Part shown: positions 1-8,586 of the stretch, in pieces | Position numbering within the stretch: the stretch's first letter is position 1 | How the letters are laid out: every line of letters starts with the position of its first letter | Assembly (NCBI GenBank): GCA_964551015.1 | Contig: CAZKBP010000033.1 | Location: 1-64,000, forward strand | DNA length: 64,000 nucleotides | Direction of reading: 5' to 3' | Source: CAZKBP01 sp964551015 | GTDB taxonomy: Bacteria > Bacteroidota > Bacteroidia > Cytophagales > Microscillaceae | Translations under genes and position numbers: made by a program | Notes under the pieces: generated by a model | Told to the model about the DNA's origin: nothing | The model's input: only the letters and a program-made list of their open reading frames with translations | The model's database searches: none

Positions 1-54
1 TGAGTTGTGAGTTGTGAGTTGTGAGTTGTGAGTTGTGAGTTGTGAGTTGTGAGT
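1..54. repeat. Tandem 7-mer repeat
   Basis: The first 54 bases are about 7.7 perfect copies of the 7-base unit TGAGTTG. The array touches the window edge, so its full length is unknown. It lies downstream of the stop of the phosphatase gene on the minus strand and encodes no plausible protein. Such simple arrays can vary in copy number by slippage. Confidence 0.9.
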
Positions 55-88
55 TAAGGATATACGCGAATAGGTCTCGGCTGTTTTC

Positions 89-112
89 TCTGTGCCTCCG
101 TGTCTCCGTGTT
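89..112. repeat. Short degenerate 8-mer repeat
   Basis: Three imperfect 8-base units of the form TCYGTGYY follow one another here, between the 7-mer array and the phosphatase stop codon. I recall similar CTCYGTG-rich strings as dispersed intergenic repeats in several bacterial genomes, but this is memory and not a search result. Confidence 0.5.
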
Positions 113-135
113 CTAGATCACTGAATCAAAGAATC

Positions 136-2628
136 TCAAAGCGAGTGCGGATCAATCCGAAAGCCAATCACCATGACATCATCATTTTGCTTACCTTGCC
201 CTTTCCAAGCTTCCAACCTTTGATTGAGGATAATTTTTTGTTCTCGCATGGGCTTTTCGTGAATTTCCAAGAGGAGTTTATGAAGATTGGTAGAAAGAAA
301 CTTCTTCCGATTAGGTCCTCCCAACTGATCGACGTAGCCATCCGTGTAAAGATAAAAAACCGAAGGACCTTCGGGTGGGATGGGAATGATGTGTTTGGTG
401 TATTGCCTCCTTTCGTACTCTTCATACCAGACCCCCACGGGCTGTTTGTCAGAGCGAATAATTTCAATTTTTTGGTCGTGGATAAACACCAAGCGGTGGA
501 AAGCTCCTGCATATTCTAATACCTTTTCTTCGGGATTAATTACGCAAAGTGCCACATCCATGCCGTCTTGGTTTTCGGTTTCGTTTTGGCGAAGGCTCGT
601 CCGAATGCCATCGTGGAGTTTATTAAGGATTTGATCGGCTTCGGTTTCTTGATTTTGAATCACGATTTCATTCAACAAATCATTCCCAATCATACTCATA
701 AAAGCCCCCGGAACCCCGTGCCCCGTACAGTCTACTGCCGCCAGGATAGTTTTTTTGCAAAGAGGACTGGTCAGCAGGCTATCCGAGGAATGAGCCGCCG
801 TGGCTGGGCGGTACTCCGAGCGACTCGGCACTTCGGTTTGGGCAAACCAGTAAAAATCTCCACTGACAATATCTCTAGGTTTGAAAAGAATAAAAGAATC
901 TGGGAAAACGGCCTGGATGGTTTCTAGCTTAGGGAGCATTGCTTCTTGAATGCGCTGCGCGTAATTGATGCTATCCACCATTTTCTGATTACGCAAGTTG
1001 AGGCTCTGATAAATACGTGCGTTCTCGAGCGCAATGGTAATGTAAACGGCTGTATTTTGGAGCATCTTCTGATGATGCTCACTAAAGGCGTACTTCTGAG
1101 GGGACTGAACTGTCATGACGCCCACAGATTTTTCGTGAAAGATCAGCGGGATATAAACCTGTGATTGATAGTTCGTAGCAGGAATGGGAGCCTGCCAATA
1201 TTGAGGTGCTTCTTGACTCCAGTCGTTAATTTGAATGTTTTCTTGTTTCTCGAAAGCACGGATAGCTAAATTTTGATTATCCTCTAGGTAAAGATGTTTA
1301 GGCAAATCTTCAGGCAGATAGCTCTGCCCTGAGAGAAAATCCAGCCGTTTCTTGCTACGATTGTACAGGCCAATGCCGAATACAGGCGCGTTGGTCAATC
1401 GCTGCATATGTTTTCTAGAAACCTCGATGATGTTATTTAGAGAAAGATTAGCGGTAATTTCCTGACCAATTTCGCTCAGTTCTTTGATATTTTGATAAGC
1501 CCGATCTGTCTCTTCTTTTTGCGTGATTACTTCTCGGGTGCGCTCTCTCACTTTATCTAACATGAGGCTCACATCCCTAGAAATACCCCCGATTTCATCT
1601 TCTGCGCTACTTTGATGTACTTCGGTACCGGGAGCAAAGTCTTGGTCAATCACCTGATGAATAGATCGAGAGAGTTGGCGTATGGGGCGGCTTAATTTTC
1701 TTACCAAAAAATAGCCCAAAGAAGTGATAAAGGTAAAGAATAAAAAAAATAAGATAATCAATATGGTTTGCGTGCGGGCTTTGGTCTGATTTGCTTGTGC
1801 GTGTACCTGCCGGTTAATTTCCACGATCAGTTGCTCAATTCGCTGAGAGAGCGCCGTGAGTTCTTGTTTTAAGCCGTTTCCCTGATACATGCCAATTGCC
1901 TTTTCGGCTTCTACCAAGGCCAGGAAGGTTTCTTCGTACAAGTCCAAGAGTCGTAAAATTTTTCTTCTCTCTTCTTGGTCTTGAATCAGCCTTTGGGCTT
2001 CTTCGGTCAAAGCTTGCACAGCTTCGTGAAGTTGACGAATATATTTTTCTTCTTTACGCAGGATAAAGTCTTTTTCGTGCCGACGGATGGTGAGGATTTT
2101 GGAGAGGCTGAGCGAGACGGGAGCATCTTCTACCTGATGGATAAAATCTCGCATTTTACCTTCCAAACCATAATCTTTAAAACCTCGGATGCGGATTTGA
2201 TTCACCAAATTATCAAAGCCATACTCAAAAGCTTTAATTTTATCAAAGAGCTGAATGATATCGTGTGCTACGGCATTATTTTTCACGCTGGGAGCTTCAC
2301 GCAGCTCTGCTAAATTCTGATAAATCTTCTCGAAGAGTTCGCGGTGTTTTTCTAAATAAAGACTTTCGTTGTCTTTATGAAAAGTTGGGTTGATACTTTC
2401 ATGAATAAAAAAATCTTTCTCCAAATTAATAGCATCCTCCACCTGAAAGTTAAGCTGATTGAGGCGGGCAATGGTCAAATCGCCTCGATCATCCTGGTGA
2501 GTATACCAGAAAAAGGCGAGAACCACCAAGAAGATCAGAAGTGTAAAGACAGAAAAAGCCACAATGAGCTTTGACTTGATACTCTTGAAAATAGCAAAAC
2601 GACGAATAAAAGAAACTTTTGAAGCCAT
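136..2628 (-). CDS. Membrane-bound SpoIIE-type PP2C phosphatase with HAMP and GAF domains
   Basis: The 830-residue protein has a first membrane helix at residues 20-43, an extracytoplasmic helical sensor of about 240 residues, a second helix at 288-309, a HAMP linker to about 365, a GAF domain at about 395-540 and a C-terminal SpoIIE/PP2C phosphatase. The phosphatase signature is clear: SGDFYW near 589 and AVDCTGHGVPGAFMSM near 631, which carry metal-binding aspartates. A Ser-rich insert of about 30 residues sits between these motifs. By family it should dephosphorylate a Ser/Thr partner, often an anti-sigma-factor antagonist, in response to an envelope signal. No such partner is next to it, so the target is unknown. 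Start ATG gives a basic N-terminus before the first helix. Confidence 0.88.
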   Translation of the reverse strand: MASKVSFIRRFAIFKSIKSKLIVAFSVFTLLIFLVVLAFFWYTHQDDRGDLTIARLNQLNFQVEDAINLEKDFFIHESINPTFHKDNESLYLEKHRELFEKIYQNLAELREAPSVKNNAVAHDIIQLFDKIKAFEYGFDNLVNQIRIRGFKDYGLEGKMRDFIHQVEDAPVSLSLSKILTIRRHEKDFILRKEEKYIRQLHEAVQALTEEAQRLIQDQEERRKILRLLDLYEETFLALVEAEKAIGMYQGNGLKQELTALSQRIEQLIVEINRQVHAQANQTKARTQTILIILFFLFFTFITSLGYFLVRKLSRPIRQLSRSIHQVIDQDFAPGTEVHQSSAEDEIGGISRDVSLMLDKVRERTREVITQKEETDRAYQNIKELSEIGQEITANLSLNNIIEVSRKHMQRLTNAPVFGIGLYNRSKKRLDFLSGQSYLPEDLPKHLYLEDNQNLAIRAFEKQENIQINDWSQEAPQYWQAPIPATNYQSQVYIPLIFHEKSVGVMTVQSPQKYAFSEHHQKMLQNTAVYITIALENARIYQSLNLRNQKMVDSINYAQRIQEAMLPKLETIQAVFPDSFILFKPRDIVSGDFYWFAQTEVPSRSEYRPATAAHSSDSLLTSPLCKKTILAAVDCTGHGVPGAFMSMIGNDLLNEIVIQNQETEADQILNKLHDGIRTSLRQNETENQDGMDVALCVINPEEKVLEYAGAFHRLVFIHDQKIEIIRSDKQPVGVWYEEYERRQYTKHIIPIPPEGPSVFYLYTDGYVDQLGGPNRKKFLSTNLHKLLLEIHEKPMREQKIILNQRLEAWKGQGKQNDDVMVIGFRIDPHSL

Positions 2629-2805
2629 AGAAACAGTCTGTGGTTTCCTAAGATCACCAGAAAAGATAGGTTCAGAAACCCTTGCTCCACGAGCGGTCGG
2701 ATTTAGATTCTATTTTCCCAAGTATCATTCGGAGGTGGCTGTGCATAGATTTTCTGCGGTTGCAATCTATACCCTGACAAAAATAACACTTTTATCATCA
2801 TAGAA

Positions 2806-2841
2806 AAAGCGCTAAGGCATGAAACCAAGCCTTAGCGCTTT
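2806..2841 (-). terminator. Rho-independent terminator of the DUF4097 gene
   Basis: A perfect 13-bp inverted repeat (AAAGCGCTAAGGC at 2806-2818 and its complement at 2829-2841) has a 10-nt loop. On the minus strand it is followed by a run of five T, and it lies 35 bases past the stop codon of the DUF4097 gene. Confidence 0.85.
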
Positions 2842-2875
2842 CCAAGAGGTCTAAAATCTGTAAGAAACGAACCGA

Positions 2876-3847
2876 TTACTGGTAAATTTTGCCAGAGCGA
2901 TCTTTCAACAACAATTCTCCCTGAATATTTTTTAGGTAAATATGTCCAGAGCGATCACGAATCTGCACTTGGTGTTTTTGATCTTCTTGGTAAGCCACGT
3001 GATCTACCACGATTTTGCCAGAGGCATCTCTGATGTCTAGGGTTTGGCTTACAGACTCGATATAAATATGGCCTGACTTATCTTTCAGGGTCAAATTACC
3101 ATCTAGCTCTTTGATATAAAGGTTTCCACTCGCATCTTTTAAGTCTACATCTCCTTGTATATTCTCCAGCTTGACGTAGCCCGATTTGTCGCTAAGCTCG
3201 AGAGAGCCTTGGAGATTTTTTATAATAATGCGACCAGAATGGTCCTTGAGTTTGAGGGCACCTTGGATGTTTTCTAGGTGAATACTTCCTGCATTATCAC
3301 GGATATACATTGGGTTAGAGATACCTTGCACTTTCAAATTACCCGAAGCATTATAGATTTCAAGATGAAGCTGGGGGGGCACTTTGATTTTCAGGTGAAT
3401 ACGAGAACCTGGCGTACCCAAAAAACCTCCAAGGCTAAAAGCTTCTACATAACGATCTCCCTCGAGTCTTCTCTTTTTCGTGTTGAGATTAAATTCTCCT
3501 CTGAACTGTAATTTGCTTCCCTTTTCTTGAATGCTTAGCCTTGTGAATCTTTCCAAGAATTTTTGTGCTTTTTTGCGGCTCAGGGAGGTCATGAGTAGTT
3601 CCGCTTCTATTTCTAAATCAGCGGATTGCTCATTGGGCAAGATTTCTACATTACCAGATCCCGTACGAATACGCAGAGTTTGGTGCTCTGCCTTAATCGG
3701 AAAAATGAGAGAGCCTTGACTTCTAAATTTTTTATAGATCAAGGTGGGGGTGATTCTGATCTTCTGCGGAGCGGTAATTTCTCCACGTTGCGCTTGCGCC
3801 GTACAGATAAGCAAAGAAAGGAGCGTTATTAAAGAATTTTTTTTCAT
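2876..3847 (-). CDS. DUF4097-like beta-strand repeat protein, exported
   Basis: The 323-residue protein starts with a signal peptide ending near AQAQ (residue 19). The N-terminal half is a beta-rich domain. From about residue 165 the chain is made of some eight repeats with an 18-residue period, each reading roughly D-x-S-G-x-I-x-I-x-N-I-Q-G-x-L-x-L-K. The family (DUF4097, putative adhesin) and the periodicity point to a right-handed parallel beta-helix outside the inner membrane. It lies 64 bases downstream of another repeat protein of the GIN type on the same strand, so the two are probably co-transcribed. A strong terminator follows. Function is not known; adhesin is the database label, not something the sequence proves. 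Confidence 0.8.
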   Translation of the reverse strand: MKKNSLITLLSLLICTAQAQRGEITAPQKIRITPTLIYKKFRSQGSLIFPIKAEHQTLRIRTGSGNVEILPNEQSADLEIEAELLMTSLSRKKAQKFLERFTRLSIQEKGSKLQFRGEFNLNTKKRRLEGDRYVEAFSLGGFLGTPGSRIHLKIKVPPQLHLEIYNASGNLKVQGISNPMYIRDNAGSIHLENIQGALKLKDHSGRIIIKNLQGSLELSDKSGYVKLENIQGDVDLKDASGNLYIKELDGNLTLKDKSGHIYIESVSQTLDIRDASGKIVVDHVAYQEDQKHQVQIRDRSGHIYLKNIQGELLLKDRSGKIYQ

Positions 3848-3911
3848 AAAATATTATTTGAAGCCAGCGAAGTAGCTGATTTTATTTTGCTAGGAAGTCC
3901 GTGCCCTCCCT

Positions 3912-4658
3912 CTAATCAATTTTAAACTCTGAACCAGAACCCGAAACCTTGATTTGTCTGATCGAAGGGCTCCCCGCGTAGTAAAGATGCCCCGACCCTG
4001 TGATCTTCGCTTGTAGGCTTTCCTGCACTTGTACGTAAACCTTGCCTGAACCACTCACTCGGTTTTCACTTGTCTGGGCTAATACCTGTCTGAGGTCTAT
4101 CTTGCCAGAGCCACTCAGGCTGGTGACTTGTTTTTGGATTTCTCCCTTTTGTACTAAAATTTCGCCAGAACCAGACAACTTTGCTTCCAAATAGTCACTT
4201 TTCAGCTTTTTGAAGAGAATTTGGCCCGACCCACTTTGTTTTATGGTAACGGAGACATTCTGCAGAGGCGATTTCACGGTGATAGAACCAGAACCAGAGT
4301 TCTTGATTTCTTGTAAGTTTTGATAAGTTAGGTTCAGTTGTACTTGGCCCTTCATTTCAAATTCATCTTCGGCAGACTTGAGCATCTTGTAAGCGTTTAC
4401 CTTCCGCTTGATGACTAATTGACCTTTTTTGTTTACTTTGGTTATGATTTTTTGTAAAGGAAAATAGGTAGATCGCACCGAAACCTGACAGGTTTCGCCA
4501 GCTTCTAGGGTTACATCAAAGCCCCCTTTCACCACTACTTGGTTGAAGGCAGGCAGCGTTCTTTCTTCTTTCATCCAATCCTGCGCGCGGATTTTTTGGG
4601 GCAGGCTGAAGCCCACCAGCGTGAGAGTGATTAAGTAGAGACAAAATTGTTTTTTCAT
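3912..4658 (-). CDS. Head-GIN domain protein (DUF2807), exported
   Basis: The 248-residue protein has a signal peptide (cleavage near KIRAQ, residue 25) and one DUF2807 domain. The opening FNQVVVKGGFDVTLEAG is the usual start of this domain. From about residue 112 an S-G-S-G tetrad recurs about every 20 residues (NSGSGS, QSGSGQ, LSGSGE, LSGSGK, VSGSGK, ITGSGH, VSGSGS), typical of the stacked strands of this fold. It is the first gene of a likely two-gene unit with the DUF4097 gene. Such proteins are very common in Bacteroidota and lie in the periplasm or on the surface; their ligand is unknown. The start ATG is fixed by the signal peptide. Confidence 0.85.
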   Translation of the reverse strand: MKKQFCLYLITLTLVGFSLPQKIRAQDWMKEERTLPAFNQVVVKGGFDVTLEAGETCQVSVRSTYFPLQKIITKVNKKGQLVIKRKVNAYKMLKSAEDEFEMKGQVQLNLTYQNLQEIKNSGSGSITVKSPLQNVSVTIKQSGSGQILFKKLKSDYLEAKLSGSGEILVQKGEIQKQVTSLSGSGKIDLRQVLAQTSENRVSGSGKVYVQVQESLQAKITGSGHLYYAGSPSIRQIKVSGSGSEFKID

Positions 4659-4769
4659 GGTATTTTTTATTCTTTAAAATCGTTCTATCTTCTGGATGCA
4701 TGAAATGGGACAGAGGTTGCATCTCTCCCACTAAAATTTACCCTAAGGTCTGAAAGCAGACCAAGCTAT

Positions 4770-5987
4770 ATGCTAGAAAACATAGGAATTCTTTTGCTTT
4801 ATCTCTCCATTCCGATTTCCAGTGGGGTTATTGGTTGGGGAACCAATGTGTTGGCCATCAAGATGACCTTCTACCCCTTGGAGTTCAGAGGAATACGCCC
4901 TTTGGGCTGGCAGGGGATTATTCCCTCCAAAGCCAGAAAAATCGCCGAAAAATCTGTAGATCTGCTCACGACACGCCTGCTGAAAATCGAGGAACGTTTT
5001 GCTCAGATTAAACCCGAGCAAGTCGCCCAAGAAATGAATGCTTCCCTAGATCTACTTTCTCAACAGATTATGGATGAGGTCATGGAAGCACAATTTCCTT
5101 TGGTCTGGAAAAATACACCCAAAGTCATTAAAAAACAGCTTTATGAAAATCTTAGGCGAGAACTTCCTCAGCTCATCCGAGCCGTGATGGAAGATATTAA
5201 GGCAGATATTCACTCTCTTTTGGATTTGAAAGTGCTGGGAGTGAATGCCCTCACTCAGAATAAGTCCTTGCTGAATCAGGTCTTTCTACGCTGTGGTTAT
5301 CGAGAATTCAAGTTTATTGAAAGGTCAGGCTTGTATTTTGGGATTCCTTTCGGAATGATACAAATGATCATCCTATTTTTCTACACGCCTTGGTGGCTTC
5401 TTCCCCTCTTTGGTCTGATGGTAGGGTACATTACCAATTGGTTGGCGATTCGTCTGATTTTCAAACCTGCCCAGCCCCGTTCTTATTTTTTTGGCTTAAT
5501 AGTCTTACAGGGTCTATTTATCCGTCGCCAATCTGAAGTGGCCAAGGAATATGCCAACCTCGTAGCAGATCAGATTCTGACCATGGAAAGAATGTTTGAT
5601 TTTATCCTACGAGGGCCAGGGGCAGAGCAAATGGCGCGAATCGTGCAACAAAATATTGAGAAAGTAATTGACCAAGCCCTTCTTCAAACGCAGGGATTGA
5701 TGAATCTCGTGGTCAAACCCAAGCAACTGGCCATTATCAAAAACATTGCCTGCTACCGCCTGATGCAAGAACTGCCTATTTACATTCGGGATACCTTTGC
5801 CTACACTGAGCAGGCATTGGACATGGAAAATATGCTGGAAGAAAAAATGAACAGTCTATCCGAAGTAGAGTTCGAGCGCATCTTAAGGCCTGCCTTTCAG
5901 GAAGATGAATGGATTTTGATCGTGGTGGGAGCGGCCTTGGGTTTGCTAGCGGGTTCATTCCAGTACTTTTTATTATTTAGCTCGTAA
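4770..5987 (+). CDS. DUF445 family membrane protein
   Basis: The 405-residue protein has membrane helices at about residues 5-27, two closely spaced ones at about 190-230 and one at the C-terminus (385-403), with long helical segments between. The motif G-x-x-T-N-x-L-A-I-[KR]-x-x-F-x-P occurs twice, at residues 22-36 and 219-233, showing an internal duplication that is characteristic of DUF445. Function is unknown in most bacteria. A small inverted repeat (GGTCTG at 4747-4752, CAGACC at 4757-4762) sits immediately before the start codon and could fold in the leader. The gene is divergent from the GIN-domain gene and stands alone. Confidence 0.82.
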   Translation: MLENIGILLLYLSIPISSGVIGWGTNVLAIKMTFYPLEFRGIRPLGWQGIIPSKARKIAEKSVDLLTTRLLKIEERFAQIKPEQVAQEMNASLDLLSQQIMDEVMEAQFPLVWKNTPKVIKKQLYENLRRELPQLIRAVMEDIKADIHSLLDLKVLGVNALTQNKSLLNQVFLRCGYREFKFIERSGLYFGIPFGMIQMIILFFYTPWWLLPLFGLMVGYITNWLAIRLIFKPAQPRSYFFGLIVLQGLFIRRQSEVAKEYANLVADQILTMERMFDFILRGPGAEQMARIVQQNIEKVIDQALLQTQGLMNLVVKPKQLAIIKNIACYRLMQELPIYIRDTFAYTEQALDMENMLEEKMNSLSEVEFERILRPAFQEDEWILIVVGAALGLLAGSFQYFLLFSS

Positions 5988-6061
5988 AATTCTCCCCAAA
6001 ATAAGAGGATTTAGGCGCTCTTTTCCATATTCCTTCAATAGCACACATGATTTCATGACTT

Positions 6062-6832
6062 TTACTTAGTACCAATGTAAAAGAAGTCCAAACTCGCTTC
6101 TGGATCATGGCTCAGGTAATAATCCGAGTAATGAATTTCGCTCACCAAGCCCGTATTTTGCTTCTGTAACTTCTTGCGGTTCAGGCGATTCAAGATATCG
6201 TAAGGCACTTGCAATACTTGGCGTGGCAAGCGGTATTGCAAATTCAGTACGTCCCAACGGGTAATTTTCTGTACCGCCTTCCTGTTCTGCTCGTAGTACT
6301 CCATCACTTTTTGATTACCTGCGACGCCCTTGGTTTCTATCTGAGAGAAATATTTTTTCATTAAATCTTCTAACTCCTGAGCCCTGTACTCACGAATATG
6401 CCAGGGGTTGCGAGTCAGCGAGAGTTTGATGTTGGGCGTGGTGATAATAGCCTTCCCTCCTGGCTTGAGTACGCGATGGATTTCCCGAACAAATAAATCA
6501 TCATTGGGAATATGCTCAATCACTTGAAACGAAACGATAAAATCGAAGCGATCGTCCGCCAAATTACGCAGAGGCGGGATATTCTGGTTGATAAAATGCA
6601 ACTTGGGATATTGCTTCCGGAGCATCTCTAGCAGCTCTTCATTCTTATCGATAGCGGTGTAATGCTGAGAATTCTCAACCAAAATAGCTAGCCCTCTTCC
6701 CACGCCACAGCCTACTTCCAACAAGTCTCCACTGGTCATTTTTCCGGCCTCTACGTAAGCAAAGACTAGTCGCTGGTGCACTGGATTATCAGAAAGCATT
6801 TCGTGAGAAGTAATTTCGGTAGTACTGAACAT
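6062..6832 (-). CDS. Class I SAM-dependent methyltransferase
   Basis: The 256-residue protein has a Rossmann-type methyltransferase fold. Motif I is LLEVGCGVGRG near residue 38, the acidic residue binding the ribose is in AIDKNEELL near 60, and the post-motif FDFIVSFQVIEHI lies near 97. The VLKPGGKAIITTPN segment is typical of UbiE/COQ5-type and small-molecule methyltransferases. The substrate cannot be read from the sequence. The gene is alone on its strand and has a plausible promoter just upstream (6864-6896). Confidence 0.85.
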   Translation of the reverse strand: MFSTTEITSHEMLSDNPVHQRLVFAYVEAGKMTSGDLLEVGCGVGRGLAILVENSQHYTAIDKNEELLEMLRKQYPKLHFINQNIPPLRNLADDRFDFIVSFQVIEHIPNDDLFVREIHRVLKPGGKAIITTPNIKLSLTRNPWHIREYRAQELEDLMKKYFSQIETKGVAGNQKVMEYYEQNRKAVQKITRWDVLNLQYRLPRQVLQVPYDILNRLNRKKLQKQNTGLVSEIHYSDYYLSHDPEASLDFFYIGTK

Positions 6833-6863
6833 CTTTCTAAGAGTTTTTTTTATCTTTGAACTA

Positions 6864-6896
6864 CAAAATTAAGATAAATTATACGCTATTAATCAA
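6864..6896 (-). promoter_or_regulatory. Putative promoter of the methyltransferase gene
   Basis: On the minus strand TTG (6894-6896) and TAATTTTG (6864-6871) are separated by 22 bases, matching the Bacteroidota pattern TTG/TAnnTTTG at the long end of the usual spacing. It lies 32 bases before the start codon. Confidence 0.45.
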
Positions 6897-7092
6897 AAAT
6901 AATCGTATTAATAATATAACCATACCAATCAACGCAAGCTACCATTGCATTTCTTGATTCTATTCTTTTTGGCTTTCTAAAAAATCTTCATAACTCCCCT
7001 TAGTAGTAACATTCTCAATACAGGTTAGAGTGCTTAATCTTTTCATAAAAAAAGATACAACAAACTATAATTCTATTTTACCTGCAACAGAG

Positions 7093-7569
7093 ATGACCAT
7101 GTCCAAACAAATTACCCTGATACTAGGCACACTCTTACTTTTAATAACTGGAGCCTGCGATCAAGAATATGAATTTTTGAATGATAATTTTCCCCACGAG
7201 ACTACTTTCAAGATTAAAGATTTTGATAAGCTACGTCTCAAAGGCAATATGTGCGTAGTCGTGAATGATCCTAATATCCAGCTAGATGCTGACCAAGCCT
7301 TGGTATTATCCAAAAAGAAACTCGGTAGAAAAGTGTCCTTCAAGAAAAAAGGCAGTGCCCTGAGCATCCAAAACAAGGATAAATACCTTTCGGGCGAAGA
7401 ACTCATTATCTATCTCAGTATCCAAGAAAAAGAAAACGGGAACAAAGATGATGACGACGACGATGATGATGATGATGATGACGACGATGAAGAAGACGAC
7501 GTCGTCGATGAAGAAGACGACGACGATGATGAAATTGAAGAAGAAGAAGAAGATGACGACGAAGAATAA
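7093..7569 (+). pseudogene. GIN-like lipoprotein, 5' part, ending next to an assembly gap
   Basis: The preferred start is ATG 7093 (or 7099), because it gives a short signal peptide ending in LLITGAC, a relaxed lipoprotein box; the longer reading from 7030 adds 21 polar residues. After the cysteine comes a segment like the start of a head-GIN domain (FKIKDFDKLRLKGNM). From 7447 the chain turns almost wholly to Asp and Glu. A TAA stop appears at 7567, 14 bases before a run of 10 N (7584-7593). The sequence after the gap resumes an Asp-rich tract and a GIN-like domain in another frame, so I read both parts as one gene split by poor assembly of the low-complexity tract. A true frameshift cannot be excluded. 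Confidence 0.6.
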
Positions 7570-7583
7570 GAAGAAGACAAAAA

Positions 7584-7593
7584 NNNNNNNNNN
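7584..7593. other. Assembly gap (10 N)
   Basis: Ten N bases lie inside a GAT/GAC/GAA-rich low-complexity tract. The round number suggests a placeholder and not a measured length. The reading frame across it is therefore undefined. Confidence 0.95.
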
Positions 7594-7595
7594 AC

Positions 7596-8291
7596 TACTA
7601 CTATTACTTCGAATATGACGACTACTTCCATTATGATGACCTCTTCTATGATGATGATGATGATGATGACGACGATGACGACGACGACGATGATGACGAC
7701 AAGAAAGGAAATAAGCTCAAGTCTGTCCTACTGGAAAGCAACGGCAAAGCTTATCTGCGATTATACAGTGCCTTTGATAAGCTCAAGCTTGAAACCAAAG
7801 GCGCTACCGAGTTAGATGTAAAAGGAATCCAAGTCAATCAGCTTGAAACCTCACTCAAGGGAAAAAGCAAAATGCGCCTTTCTAGTTTCCAGCAAAGCTT
7901 GGATAAGAATCAGACTTTCAATCTCAATCGGGTGCAAATCGTGACCCACGAGGGCTATGTAGCTGTCATACAAGGAAAGCAGCTATACATAGGAACTCAG
8001 CTAAAAAATCAAGGTAATAACAAAAATCGGATCGTACTTAGTGGTGACGTGCGCCTGTATCATCTTACAGAAGAACATAAATCCAAAGCAAGCAACAACA
8101 CGCAATTGGATGCCTACTATTTGCCTACTTACCAAATCAAAACCAAAAATGAAGATGAGGCCGAAGCCAAGTTCTTCACTTTTGATCAATTGGAAGCCGA
8201 GGGTGAGAAAGATGCCAAAATCTATTACAAAGGCTTTCCCGTGATCAAAAAAGATATGAAAGGAAAAGCAAAATTAATTGAGGCCAATTAA
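7596..8291 (+). pseudogene. GIN-like protein, 3' part after the assembly gap
   Basis: The frame is open from the gap to the TAA at 8289. It begins with Tyr-rich and Asp-rich residues, including about 16 consecutive Asp (from 7650), then a domain with AFDKLKLETKGATELDV and repeated hydrophobic strands that resembles a head-GIN/DUF2807 fold, and a polar C-terminus. There is no convincing start codon or ribosome site near the gap; the first ATG in frame (7872) lies inside the domain. This supports a single lipoprotein with two beta domains joined by a long acidic linker (7093-8291). A perfect terminator follows at 8345. The acidic linker could bind divalent cations, but that is inference. Confidence 0.6.
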
Positions 8292-8344
8292 AGTTTAAGG
8301 AGAAAACAGCTGGTAGCATTACCAAAAGCATATCAAATCTACAC

Positions 8345-8374
8345 AGTGGTTCGCGTCCTTGCGAACCACTTTTT
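8345..8374 (+). terminator. Rho-independent terminator of the GIN-like gene
   Basis: A perfect 10-bp stem (AGTGGTTCGC at 8345-8354, GCGAACCACT at 8361-8370) with a 6-nt loop is followed by a T-run, 54 bases past the stop codon. Confidence 0.88.
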
Positions 8375-8426
8375 AATGCGTCTGGGCGCAACTTATTATC
8401 CACAAGCCATCATAAAATCAGTGCTG

Positions 8427-8489
8427 AAATTAAGTAGCCATCCTCATAAAAATAAGGGTTTCTGAGGATGGATTACCAGAGCTTAATTT
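8427..8489. repeat. Nested inverted repeat
   Basis: AAATTAAG (8427-8434) pairs with CTTAATTT (8482-8489), and inside it CCATCCTCA (8438-8446) pairs with TGAGGATGG (8463-8471). The inner loop is 16 nt; the spacers between the two stems are 3 and 10 nt. It lies between the terminator of the preceding gene and the M19-like gene. No T-run follows, so it is not an ordinary terminator. Confidence 0.6.
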
Positions 8490-8586
8490 GCTATCTTACC
8501 CCCTGATTCAAGTAATGAGGCGATCTTGTAAATTTTTGCAGAATTTTTGCCTTCACAAAGCTATCTTCACTTAAATAAATGCTAAA

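Noticed and set aside
1..54. CRISPR array
   Set aside because: The repeat is a 7-mer without spacers, and no cas gene is present.
7410..7631. Poly-Ser open frame on the minus strand across the gap
   Set aside because: It is the complement of the Asp codon repeat and includes unknown bases.
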